In this document: positions 34,107-42,247 of the stretch, piece after piece
How the letters are laid out: each line of letters begins with the position of its first letter
Numbering within the stretch: the stretch's first letter is position 1
Source of the DNA: Pseudoalteromonas amylolytica
GTDB taxonomy: Bacteria; Pseudomonadota; Gammaproteobacteria; Enterobacterales; Alteromonadaceae
Direction of reading: 5' to 3'
DNA: 64,000 bases
NCBI RefSeq assembly: GCF_001854605.1
Contig: NZ_MKJU01000037.1
Coordinates: 1 to 64,000 of the forward strand
Translations under genes and position numbers: made by a program
Notes under the pieces: model-generated
What the model was told of the DNA's origin: nothing
Databases searched by the model: none
Seen by the model: only the letters and a program-made list of their open reading frames with translations

Positions 34107-35501
34107 GTGGCACAAACCTTATACGACAAAATTTGGCAATCACATGTGGTTGCAAAAATTAATGAACAAACCGACTTACTTTATATCGATAGGCACTTGG
34201 TCCATGAGGTAACATCGCCTCAGGCTTTTGCTGGACTGCGTGAGAAAAACCGCACGGTACGTTGCCCTGACAAAACTTTTGCGACGATGGATCACAACGT
34301 ATCAACCAAAAGCCGCTCGTTAGATGCCGCAAGTGAAGTATCTAAAAATCAACTGCTAGCGTTGGCACAAAACTGTGAAGAGTTTGGCATTGTCTTGTAT
34401 GACTTAAACTCGATTAATCAGGGAATTGTACATGTTATAGGCCCGGAGCAGGGGATCACCTTACCCGGCACAACCATAGTGTGTGGTGATAGCCATACCT
34501 CAACGCATGGCGCTTTTGGAGCATTGGCACACGGTATTGGTACTTCAGAAGTTGAACACGTGCTGGCAACTCAAACACTGCAACAGAAAAAAGCAAAGTC
34601 ATTGAAAATTCAAATAAATGGACAGCTTCGGCCCACTGTCACAGCCAAAGATCTTATTATGGCGGTGATTGGCAAATTGGGCACGGCAGGAGGAACGGGG
34701 TATGTTGCAGAGTTTTGTGGCAGCGCAATAGAGGCCCTGTCGATGGAAGCGCGTATGACGCTGTGTAACATGAGTATTGAAATGGGAGCCAAGGCTGGGT
34801 TAATCGCACCAGATGAAACCACATTCCAATACTTAAAAGGGCGTCCTTTTGCGCCACAAGGGGAAGACTTTATCTCGGCCGTTGAGTATTGGAAAACTCT
34901 GCAATCAGACGAAGACGCACAATTTGATTTAGTGGTTGAAATGAATGCACAAGAAATTCAACCTCAGGTGACATGGGGAACTAGTCCAGAGCAAGTGATT
35001 GGCATCGATGAGTTGGTGCCAGACCCAGACGCTGAGCCAGATTTGATTAAAGCTGATGCTATTCGCAGTGCGTTGAAATATATGGGTCTTGAAGCAGGGC
35101 AGAGGCTGTCGGATGCCAAAGTAGACACCGTCTTTATTGGCTCTTGTACCAACAGTCGTATCGAAGACTTACGTGCGGCAGCTGAAATTGTAAAGGGCAA
35201 ACAGGTTGTTCAAGGAGTGGAAGCGCTGATCGTGCCAGGCTCAGGCCTAGTGAAACAGCAAGCAGAGCAAGAAGGGTTAGCTGATATTTTTAAAGCCGCG
35301 GGTTTTGAATGGCGTGAACCGGGCTGCTCAATGTGTTTGGCAATGAATGACGATCGTCTTGAGGCTGGCAAACGTTGCGCATCAACATCTAACAGAAACT
35401 TTGAAGGCCGCCAAGGGCGCGGTGGTCGAACGCATCTGGTCAGTCCGGCAATGGCGGCGGCGGCTGCAATTACGGGCTATTTTACCGATATTCGAGGGTA
35501 A
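34107..35501 (+). CDS. leuC: 3-isopropylmalate dehydratase, large subunit
   Basis: 464 residues, aconitase superfamily. With LeuD it isomerises 2- to 3-isopropylmalate using a [4Fe-4S] cluster. The cluster Cys are seen in GSCTNSRIEDLR and PGCSMCLAMN, and the active-site CGDSHTSTHGAFG is intact. The start is GTG at 34107 with GAGGA about ten bases before; it begins V/MAQTLYDKIW, as usual. Confidence 0.95.
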   Translation: MAQTLYDKIWQSHVVAKINEQTDLLYIDRHLVHEVTSPQAFAGLREKNRTVRCPDKTFATMDHNVSTKSRSLDAASEVSKNQLLALAQNCEEFGIVLYDLNSINQGIVHVIGPEQGITLPGTTIVCGDSHTSTHGAFGALAHGIGTSEVEHVLATQTLQQKKAKSLKIQINGQLRPTVTAKDLIMAVIGKLGTAGGTGYVAEFCGSAIEALSMEARMTLCNMSIEMGAKAGLIAPDETTFQYLKGRPFAPQGEDFISAVEYWKTLQSDEDAQFDLVVEMNAQEIQPQVTWGTSPEQVIGIDELVPDPDAEPDLIKADAIRSALKYMGLEAGQRLSDAKVDTVFIGSCTNSRIEDLRAAAEIVKGKQVVQGVEALIVPGSGLVKQQAEQEGLADIFKAAGFEWREPGCSMCLAMNDDRLEAGKRCASTSNRNFEGRQGRGGRTHLVSPAMAAAAAITGYFTDIRG

Positions 35502-35506
35502 GTTTA

Positions 35507-36106
35507 ATGAGTTGTTATCATCAGGGGCTGTTGGCTCCGCTAGACAAAAATAATGTAGATACGGATCAGATCATTCCTAAGCAGTTTCTCACATCGACCA
35601 GTCGAGATGGTTTTGATAAGGCGTTGTTTTATGACTGGCGTTATTTAGACAACGGCTTAGCGAATCCAGATTTTGTGTTAAACCGCACGTGTTATCAGGG
35701 AGCATCAGTACTGTTAACACGTGATAATTTTGGTTGTGGCTCTTCACGAGAGCATGCGCCATGGGCACTTAAGCAGTATGGCTTTAGTGTGATTTTGGCG
35801 CAGAGTTTTGCTGATATTTTCTTTAATAATTGTGGTAATAACCAGATGCTATGCATTGCCCTACCGGCCAATACCTTGGATATGCTTTTTGAACTGACTC
35901 AAAAACATGAAGATATTCAAGTGGAAGTGGATTTAGAGCAACAGCAGTTACGCAGTCAGTATTTCGATGTTATTGACTTTGACGTACGTTCGGATATTAA
36001 AGCTCGATTACTCAGTGGTCTTGATTTTATCGGCGAAACGGAGCAGCTCAATGGGCAGATTAACGCGTTTGAGCAGCAACTAGCAACGCAGCGTCCGTGG
36101 CAGTAA
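35507..36106 (+). CDS. leuD: 3-isopropylmalate dehydratase, small subunit
   Basis: 199 residues, the swivel domain that completes the LeuCD active site. Family motifs: VDTDQIIPKQFL, DNFGCGSSREHAPWAL and FFNNCGNNQMLCI. It starts five bases after leuC. A terminator follows at 36151. Confidence 0.95.
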   Translation: MSCYHQGLLAPLDKNNVDTDQIIPKQFLTSTSRDGFDKALFYDWRYLDNGLANPDFVLNRTCYQGASVLLTRDNFGCGSSREHAPWALKQYGFSVILAQSFADIFFNNCGNNQMLCIALPANTLDMLFELTQKHEDIQVEVDLEQQQLRSQYFDVIDFDVRSDIKARLLSGLDFIGETEQLNGQINAFEQQLATQRPWQ

Positions 36107-36150
36107 TAACCATCACCTATCGCCAGTTTAAACGTATTTGATTGCAACAG

Positions 36151-36180
36151 ACCAAAGAGCTGGTTACTCTTTGGTTTTTT
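36151..36180 (+). terminator. leu operon terminator
   Basis: ACCAAAGAG, 7-base loop, CTCTTTGGT and a T tract, 45 bases after leuD. Confidence 0.88.
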
Positions 36181-36198
36181 ATTTTAGGCATTTAGATA

Positions 36199-36795
36199 AT
36201 GAAATATATTGCTCTTAGCACGTTGGCTTTGACCAGCATAGCCGCTTTTTCTCGTCCTGCGCCATTGGTGTCAATTGCGACTCATGATGCATTTTTCAAT
36301 CAGATTGCCCAGCATTGTGGTAAGGCATTTGAAGGCGAGGTGTCTGTAGACAATGCACAAGGTCCCAGTAGTTTTGCGGATAAAAAGCTTGTTATGCATG
36401 TGCGCCACTGTACAGAGCAGCAATTGCAAGTGCCTTTTCACGTGGGAGATGACGCTTCACGAACGTGGATCATTAGCAAAACTGGCAGCGGTTTGAGTTT
36501 AAAGCATGATCATCGTCATCAGGACGGCAGCGATGATGCTTCAACTATGTACGGAGGACATACAGTTGATGCAGGGTATAACAATGTACAATCATTTCCA
36601 GCCGATCAGTATTCCAAAGAGTTATTCGTGCGCCAAGGTATTCCGCAATCTGCTGGCAACACTTGGCAAATGTTTATTTACGAGGAAACCTTTAGCTACC
36701 GCATGGTCCGTGAGGGCAGAGAGTTTCGGGTAGATTTTGATTTGACCCAACCTATTAAACCCCCAGCAGCGCCTTGGGGCAACAAAGACCAATAG
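36199..36795 (+). CDS. Secreted protein of unknown function
   Basis: 198 residues. A short signal peptide (MKYIALSTLALTSIAAF) is followed by a mature part with two Cys (CGKAFEG, HCTEQQ) likely to form a disulfide. A His/Asp-rich stretch (LKHDHRHQDGSDDAST) at about 98-115 might bind metal. I recognise no family name. It sits alone after the leu terminator. Confidence 0.7.
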   Translation: MKYIALSTLALTSIAAFSRPAPLVSIATHDAFFNQIAQHCGKAFEGEVSVDNAQGPSSFADKKLVMHVRHCTEQQLQVPFHVGDDASRTWIISKTGSGLSLKHDHRHQDGSDDASTMYGGHTVDAGYNNVQSFPADQYSKELFVRQGIPQSAGNTWQMFIYEETFSYRMVREGREFRVDFDLTQPIKPPAAPWGNKDQ

Positions 36796-36854
36796 TTAAC
36801 AAGCGAATTAGCCCAATAAAGCTATTTTGCACACTTTCTTCGTTATTTTTACTT

Positions 36855-36872
36855 GTAATAGCGCGCTATTAC
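36855..36872. repeat. 18-bp perfect palindrome upstream of globin gene
   Basis: GTAATAGCGCGCTATTAC is fully self-complementary. Surrounding bases (CTTCGTTATTTTTACTT before, TTCGCAAAAATGCC after) look like a short dispersed intergenic element, though no second copy lies in this window. It could also be an operator. The rest of the 280-base gap is AT-rich with a possible globin promoter. Confidence 0.45.
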
Positions 36873-37035
36873 TTCGCAAAAATGCCTTGATATTGAGCGA
36901 AATATCATTATTGGATGCTAAAATCGCAAGAGGTTAATTTCTTCTTTTATCAAAACCCTTATCAACAGCTGAGGTTAATTAGGTTTTTATTCGCGCTTCT
37001 GGATTTTAGTGGCTATTTTTTAGATGGTCACTCAT

Positions 37036-37055
37036 GCGCCGATCAGGTTCGGCGC
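37036..37055 (+). other. 5' leader hairpin of the globin gene
   Basis: GCGCCGA, loop TCAGGT, then TCGGCGC: a GC-rich 7-bp stem ending 20 bases before the globin ATG, just ahead of its AAAGGAA binding site. It might influence translation. Confidence 0.4.
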
Positions 37056-37075
37056 TACATGTTAAAGGAAGCGCT

Positions 37076-37495
37076 ATGGCAATAACAGAACGACAAAAAC
37101 AGCTGGTACAAAGTAGCTTTGCAAAAGTGGAACCCATTTCTGAGCAAGCCGCGGATATTTTCTACAAAACCTTATTCGAATACGACCCTTCGCTAAAACC
37201 ACTATTCAAAACAAGTATCAAGGCTCAAGGCCAAAAGCTCATGGCAACACTGAAACTGGCAGTCGCAGGGCTGGATGATCTAGAAAAGCTAGTACCCGTA
37301 CTCCAGAGCCTTGCTGAACGTCATGTTGGTTATGGTGTTGAAGCTAAAGACTTTACACCGGTAGGTAATGCCTTATTACATACCCTAAAAGTCGGGCTTG
37401 GAGATGAGTGGGATAGTGAACTGCGCCAGGCTTGGGTTGATACAATTCATTTGGTGGCTGATGTCATGAAAGCCCATTCCTTCAATGAGTCGTGA
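37076..37495 (+). CDS. Single-domain globin
   Basis: 139 residues from the ATG at 37076 (AAAGGAA upstream); the open frame extends further back to 37034 without homology. It matches the haemoglobin-like family: ITERQKQLVQSSFAKVEPIS (A helix), the CD-corner Phe in LKPLFKTS, and ERHVGYGV with proximal His83. It lacks the reductase domain of flavohaemoglobin, so it is a single-domain globin (Vitreoscilla/Cgb type), a candidate for oxygen supply or nitric oxide detoxification. Confidence 0.85.
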   Translation: MAITERQKQLVQSSFAKVEPISEQAADIFYKTLFEYDPSLKPLFKTSIKAQGQKLMATLKLAVAGLDDLEKLVPVLQSLAERHVGYGVEAKDFTPVGNALLHTLKVGLGDEWDSELRQAWVDTIHLVADVMKAHSFNES

Positions 37496-37526
37496 CATTG
37501 AAAAGCGCTCGCTAGGCGCTTTAAAG

Positions 37527-37907
37527 TTACTTGATACAGCGCACTTGTGCGACAAGATCTGGTTGGTACGGTCTGGGAGAAGTGGGTAGCTTTTCAAAGC
37601 CTTGCACGCCTTGCTGTAAAGTGATCTGCGGGGTGCTCCCTTGGCACAAGCGTTGGCTGTGGCGCAGCAAAAACACACTTTGTTGCAAAAAATGTCGATA
37701 ACTATCCGATTTTATCTGCAATAAGTAGTGGGCATTATTATACTTGGTTTGTTCATAATGAACTTTATGATCAAAGTCATAGTGCTTTTCGGGTTTGCCT
37801 GGCACGGCTTTGATATTCTGACAAGCACTCAGCAGCAGTATACTTAATATAACCAATATACTGGCTAAACATTGGTTGTTATAACTACTTAATCTTTTTG
37901 ACTCCAT
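37527..37907 (-). CDS. Small hypothetical lipoprotein
   Basis: 126 residues. The hydrophobic N-terminus ends in LLLSAC, a lipobox, so the mature protein is lipid-anchored at Cys29. The remainder (KHYDFDHKVHYEQTKYNNA...) is rich in His, Tyr and Gln and has two further Cys (RLCQG and VRCIK), possibly disulfide-linked. I do not recognise a family. It is convergent with the globin gene and divergent from the TerB-like gene. Confidence 0.6.
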   Translation of the reverse strand: MESKRLSSYNNQCLASILVILSILLLSACQNIKAVPGKPEKHYDFDHKVHYEQTKYNNAHYLLQIKSDSYRHFLQQSVFLLRHSQRLCQGSTPQITLQQGVQGFEKLPTSPRPYQPDLVAQVRCIK

Positions 37908-37967
37908 GTATGCTTGGTCCTTAAATTTTTAAACCATATTAAGTCTAACATAGACAGGGGTATCCCG

Positions 37968-38420
37968 TTGTTAAATCATCTAAAGAAGTTATTGCAAAAC
38001 GCCACGGCATCCGCTCCGAAGCCACTAGAACTGGAGTTTAATACGGCACTAGCAGCATTAATGGTTGAAGTGATGCGCTCTGATGGTAAAACATTAGAAA
38101 GTGAGTTGAATAAAATTCGTAATATACTCATAAGTCGGTGTCAGTTGGAGGGGGAGCAGGTTGAGACGCTACTTGAGCAGGCACAGCAACAGGTTGATCA
38201 GGCCATAGATTTATACGCGTTTGTTAAGCAAATAAATCGTCAAACCTCTGATGTTGAACGCATTGAGATCATTGAGCTACTGTGGCATGTGGCGTTTGCC
38301 GACGGTCATTTAGACAGTCATGAAGATCACATAATACGTAAAATATCTGGGCTATTATATGTGGCGCACGTTGATTTTATTGGCGCAAAAATAGCCGCAC
38401 AAGATGCTTTGCAAGGCTAG
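37968..38420 (+). CDS. TerB-like protein
   Basis: 150 residues from a TTG at 37968 with AGGGG upstream, the start that best fits the family; the frame is open back to 37914. TerB-type all-helical fold: ALAALMVEVMRSDGKTLESE and LLWHVAFADGHLDSHEDHII show the two acidic repeats that bind metal in this family. TerB relatives occur in tellurite resistance and in many unrelated contexts; stand-alone copies like this one have no assigned role. Confidence 0.78.
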   Translation: MLNHLKKLLQNATASAPKPLELEFNTALAALMVEVMRSDGKTLESELNKIRNILISRCQLEGEQVETLLEQAQQQVDQAIDLYAFVKQINRQTSDVERIEIIELLWHVAFADGHLDSHEDHIIRKISGLLYVAHVDFIGAKIAAQDALQG

Positions 38421-38459
38421 CCTCAGCTGAAGACGTTCAAGTGAGGCGATAGCACTTGA

Positions 38460-39839
38460 TCAGATAACGCGAGAGAAGCGTGTTGTTTTCAATTGTTGTT
38501 GCAAGTAAGCGTCAAAGCACATACAGATGATCCGAATAAACAGATTACCTTTGCTGGTCACCGTAATTTTCTCTGGGGTTATCTCTACTAAGCCATCCTC
38601 AGCCAGTGGTGTGAGTGCACACAACGCCTCAGAAAAGTGGGTGTTAAAGTCTAGGTTGTATATGGCTTCAAACTGCGGAATATCCAGTTCAAAGTGGCAG
38701 ATAAGCTGTTTGATCACTGCTGCTCTAAGCTTGTCTTCCTCATCTAATTTCATGCCTTTGGCAATAGCAAATCCCGCTAGGTTTACAGCTTCATAATAGG
38801 CTTTAAGATCCTTTTCGTTTTGCAAAATAGCATCACCTATTTGTGAAATAGATGACACCCCCAGACCCAGCAAGTCGCACTCCCCATGGGTTGTATAGCC
38901 TTGAAAATTACGGTGAAGCTTGCCGAATTGCTGCGCAACGGCCAGCTCATCGGTCTTTTTGGCAAAATGGTCCATACCAATAAATTGATAACCCGCCTCT
39001 GTCATTTGCGCGAGCGTGTTTTTAAACATCGTGAGCTTTTGCGCAGGAGTGGGCATATCAGCTTCTTTCAATTTACGCTGAGCGGCAAACTTATCGGGCA
39101 GGTGGGCATAGTTAAACACAGAGACTCTATCAGGGCTTAGCTCGATGAGTTTAGCGATGCTGTTTGCAAAGCTTTCAGGTGTTTGATGAGGAAGCCCATA
39201 GATCATATCAGCATTAATGGACTTAAAGCCCAACTCACGGGCATGCGTTAATAATGCTATCACGTCTTCCATGTGTTGGGGGCGGTTAACCGCTTCTTGT
39301 ACTTGGTCGTTAAAATCTTGTACGCCAAAGGAGATGCGATTAAAACCAAGTTGTTTCAAGTGTTCTAGCATACCTTCTGCCAATGAGCGCGGATCTATCT
39401 CAATGCTGCGCTGCGCCTTAGGTGTAAAAGCAAAATGTTGCTCTAGCATAGTGATTAAGCGACTCATTTGCTTTGAACTTAGAAAGGTGGGCGTCCCTCC
39501 CCCTAGATGTAATTGTTCAACACCATAGTGAGCAAATAATGGCGCTTGTGCCTGAATTTCTAACTCCAGGTTATCTAAATAGGTGTCTGCTTTGTGTTGA
39601 TGGCGGGTCACTATCTTGTTGCAGCCACAGTAGTAGCAAAGCTGATGACAAAACGGGATGTGAATATACAGTGAAAGTGAGCGACTTTTTGAAGATTGAA
39701 CCGCAGCACGCAGCGCTGTGTCATCATAGCCAGATTGTAAAGACAGCGCCGTTGGGTACGAGGTATACCTTGGACCAGACACATTATACTTTTTGATCAG
39801 GGAGTCATCCCAAGTTGGTAGATTAATCACGTTAAGCAC
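38460..39839 (-). CDS. hemN: Oxygen-independent coproporphyrinogen III oxidase
   Basis: 459 residues, a radical-SAM enzyme of haem synthesis under low oxygen. The [4Fe-4S] Cys are C64, C68 and C71 (CHQLCYYC), followed by Cys73. GGGTPTFLS and the N-terminal KYNVSGPRYTSYPTA (HemN-specific, not HemW) confirm the identity. A possible FNR site lies about 60 bases upstream, in keeping with anaerobic induction. Confidence 0.95.
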   Translation of the reverse strand: MLNVINLPTWDDSLIKKYNVSGPRYTSYPTALSLQSGYDDTALRAAVQSSKSRSLSLYIHIPFCHQLCYYCGCNKIVTRHQHKADTYLDNLELEIQAQAPLFAHYGVEQLHLGGGTPTFLSSKQMSRLITMLEQHFAFTPKAQRSIEIDPRSLAEGMLEHLKQLGFNRISFGVQDFNDQVQEAVNRPQHMEDVIALLTHARELGFKSINADMIYGLPHQTPESFANSIAKLIELSPDRVSVFNYAHLPDKFAAQRKLKEADMPTPAQKLTMFKNTLAQMTEAGYQFIGMDHFAKKTDELAVAQQFGKLHRNFQGYTTHGECDLLGLGVSSISQIGDAILQNEKDLKAYYEAVNLAGFAIAKGMKLDEEDKLRAAVIKQLICHFELDIPQFEAIYNLDFNTHFSEALCALTPLAEDGLVEITPEKITVTSKGNLFIRIICMCFDAYLQQQLKTTRFSRVI

Positions 39840-39897
39840 TCACTTTTTCACGTATAAGTCGGGAGTGTGAGTATAAAACGAAGGGGGTAGCAGGTTA

Positions 39898-39911
39898 TTG
39901 ATCTGCCGCAA
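39898..39911. promoter_or_regulatory. Possible FNR/Anr site upstream of hemN
   Basis: TTGATCTGCCGCAA matches the FNR consensus (TTGAT-N4-ATCAA) at 8 of 10 fixed positions. It lies 59 bases before hemN. One half-site is weak. Confidence 0.35.
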
Positions 39912-39915
39912 GGTT

Positions 39916-39941
39916 GTGATGTGCTCCTTAGAGCACATCAC
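39916..39941. other. Hairpin between hemN and the chemotaxis receptor
   Basis: GTGATGTGCTC, loop CTTA, GAGCACATCAC: an 11-bp perfect stem just past the receptor stop codon. It lacks a T tract, but the position suggests a transcription end for the receptor gene. Confidence 0.5.
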
Positions 39942-39948
39942 ACGGGGG

Positions 39949-41979
39949 TTAAAGCTTAAATTGATTAACCGTGCTATTGAGTGCTTTTGCTAGGTCATTT
40001 AACTCTTTGGCTTCACCGGCCAGTGTATGCGCATGGTGTGCCGTACTGTTGACCAAATCATTAATGGTATTAAGACTGTTGTTGATGTCTTCGGCGACCA
40101 CGGTTTGTTCTTCGGTTGAGGTTGCGATTTGATGGCTTTGATCTTGTACCGTTGTCACTGAGTCTGCAATCTCTCTTAATGAGTCAAGTACCCCTTGCGT
40201 TTGTTCTACGGTACTTTGTGCCTGCTCCTGACCTTGTTGCATCATGCCGGACGCTTGCTGAGCAATTTGTTGTAAGCGTGAGATCATGTTGCGAATATCA
40301 TCGGTAGACTCTTGTGTACGACTCGCCAGAGAACGCACTTCATCGGCAACCACTGCAAAGCCTCGGCCTTGCTCACCCGCTCGTGCTGCTTCAATTGCGG
40401 CATTCAATGCCAGCAGGTTAGTTTGCTCGGCAATACCATTGATCACATCAATAACCGCGCCGATGTTACTGGTTTCTTGCTCTAAGCCAGAAACCACTTT
40501 GGCTGCTTCTCCAATGTGCGCCGATAGCTCGGTCATCACTTGTTGTGCTTGGTTTGAGCGAGTAGCCCCATCTTGGGTCATGCGCTGTACAGTTTCGGCC
40601 GCTTGGTTGGTTTCTTGAGCATTGCGGGAAATCTCCGTTACCGTGGCAGCCATTTCAGTAACCGCTGCACTCACGCTGTCTACCTGCTCTTTTTCTTGTT
40701 GAATTTCAGAGTTGGTACTAGATGATACCTCACTCAATTGCGCTGCGGCATTACCTAATTGTGATGCCTGCGCTGCGGTGTCTAACATCATGGCACGTAG
40801 TTTATCGATGAAGGTATTCATGTGATGAGCCAGCTGACCCACTTCATCTTGGCTGGTGATATTAATACGCTGGGTCAAGTCACCATCGCCCGAGGCGATA
40901 TCGCGCATGGTCATGGTTAACATAGTAATCGGTTTAGCTATCATATGTGTCGCCCACCAGATCATGGCGACAACGATAGCAAGAATAATGATCACTGCGG
41001 TGATGGTGGTCATTACCGCTTGCTCTACCGGTTCTTCAATTAAACTGACTGGAATGAGAATGCCCAAATGCCAATCTAAAATTGGGGTTTCCAGCTCTAC
41101 CCTATTAAATAGCGCGTAGTATTCTTTACCTTTGAGGGTAACAAGGGCGGTGCCCGACTTGTTAGTTTTCATTTTCTGATTAAGCTGGCTAAAACCGTGA
41201 GTATCGGCAAAGCGCTGCTCCAGCGCCTCTAGGCCTTCTTTACCATTTGGGCCTTCGTCGGTAATTGATAGATCATGACCGGTTCGCTTCGACAGGTGAA
41301 CGACTTTAAAGTTGCTGTCTAGCAAAAAGCCATAGCCTTGATTATTAAAGCGAATGTCTTCTACCAGTGCACTGATACGGTTAATTTGTAAATCCACACC
41401 GCCAATACCCACCAATTCACCTCGGCTATTACGCACCGGCTGTTGTACTACCGCAGATACGGCACCGGTATTAATATCAACCGTAGGTGTACCTACGTAC
41501 AAGCCATTGTTGCTTAGTGCGTCTTGCCACCACCCTCGTTTGTAGGTGTAATAAGGCTTACCATCGGCGAATTTTGACGTGCGTTCATTTTCTTTGAAGT
41601 ACTCGCCTGTTTTGGCAGAGCCAAAGAAAGCTGATAGCACATTTTCATCGTCGCTACTGATGCGAATGAAATCTTTATTGATATTTTCATAGCCTGCAAA
41701 TGAGGCTAGGTCGCTTTCTCGGGTATCGTATTGCTCAAAAAAGGCAATCATATGCGGGCTGGTAATAAATGACTTAACCAGTTTACCGTATTGTGCGAAA
41801 AATGACTCCATCGAAAGTTTTTCGCCATGTAAGTAGCTTTGAGCCTCGCGCTCCACACCTTGTCGCGACAAAGTCGCAATGTGATTCACAAAATAGCCCG
41901 ATGCAATAATCAACAACACTGAAATTGTGCCGCCTATAAGCAGGAGGATCTTTTTCCTCAGAGATAAATTTTCAAGCAT
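39949..41979 (-). CDS. Methyl-accepting chemotaxis protein with Cache sensor
   Basis: 676 residues. Membrane segment at about 10-30, a periplasmic double-Cache (dCache_1-type) domain (about 35-320; GWWQDALSNNGLYVGTPTVD, then VQQPVRNSRGELVGIGGVDL), a second membrane segment (about 325-345), HAMP, then a signalling domain. The hairpin tip carries the conserved IDVINGIAEQTNLLALNAAI and EQGRGFAVVADEVRSLA that bind CheA/CheW. The Cache fold typically binds amino acids or organic acids. No CheR-tether pentapeptide at the end. Confidence 0.92.
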   Translation of the reverse strand: MLENLSLRKKILLLIGGTISVLLIIASGYFVNHIATLSRQGVEREAQSYLHGEKLSMESFFAQYGKLVKSFITSPHMIAFFEQYDTRESDLASFAGYENINKDFIRISSDDENVLSAFFGSAKTGEYFKENERTSKFADGKPYYTYKRGWWQDALSNNGLYVGTPTVDINTGAVSAVVQQPVRNSRGELVGIGGVDLQINRISALVEDIRFNNQGYGFLLDSNFKVVHLSKRTGHDLSITDEGPNGKEGLEALEQRFADTHGFSQLNQKMKTNKSGTALVTLKGKEYYALFNRVELETPILDWHLGILIPVSLIEEPVEQAVMTTITAVIIILAIVVAMIWWATHMIAKPITMLTMTMRDIASGDGDLTQRINITSQDEVGQLAHHMNTFIDKLRAMMLDTAAQASQLGNAAAQLSEVSSSTNSEIQQEKEQVDSVSAAVTEMAATVTEISRNAQETNQAAETVQRMTQDGATRSNQAQQVMTELSAHIGEAAKVVSGLEQETSNIGAVIDVINGIAEQTNLLALNAAIEAARAGEQGRGFAVVADEVRSLASRTQESTDDIRNMISRLQQIAQQASGMMQQGQEQAQSTVEQTQGVLDSLREIADSVTTVQDQSHQIATSTEEQTVVAEDINNSLNTINDLVNSTAHHAHTLAGEAKELNDLAKALNSTVNQFKL

Positions 41980-42177
41980 GGTATGTTCTTTTTCTTGGTA
42001 ATGCGCAAACTATAATCAAACCATATCTGTTTCTGCTTTGCTACCATTTGCGCTGAGCGATGTATTTTCAGTATGGCTGATTGTCAGGATTATTTCACAC
42101 AAAAGCGCTATGTAGGTAAGGTTCGTATATGCGTAATTAAAGAAGGCAGGCAGGTGTAACACAATAGATAAGACAAC

Positions 42178-42205
42178 AAAAAAACGCCCAACGAGGGGCG
42201 CTTTT
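42178..42205 (-). terminator. pckA terminator
   Basis: On the minus strand: CGCCC, loop of six, GGGCG, then seven T. It lies 43 bases past the pckA stop. Confidence 0.82.
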
Positions 42206-42247
42206 GATAAAGGAATTGGTATACCGAATGGTTTACCGAGTCGGTAA

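Noticed and set aside
38527..39796. Several + strand frames of 80-110 codons inside hemN
   Set aside because: They lie antisense to a fully convincing hemN gene and have skewed composition typical of antisense frames.
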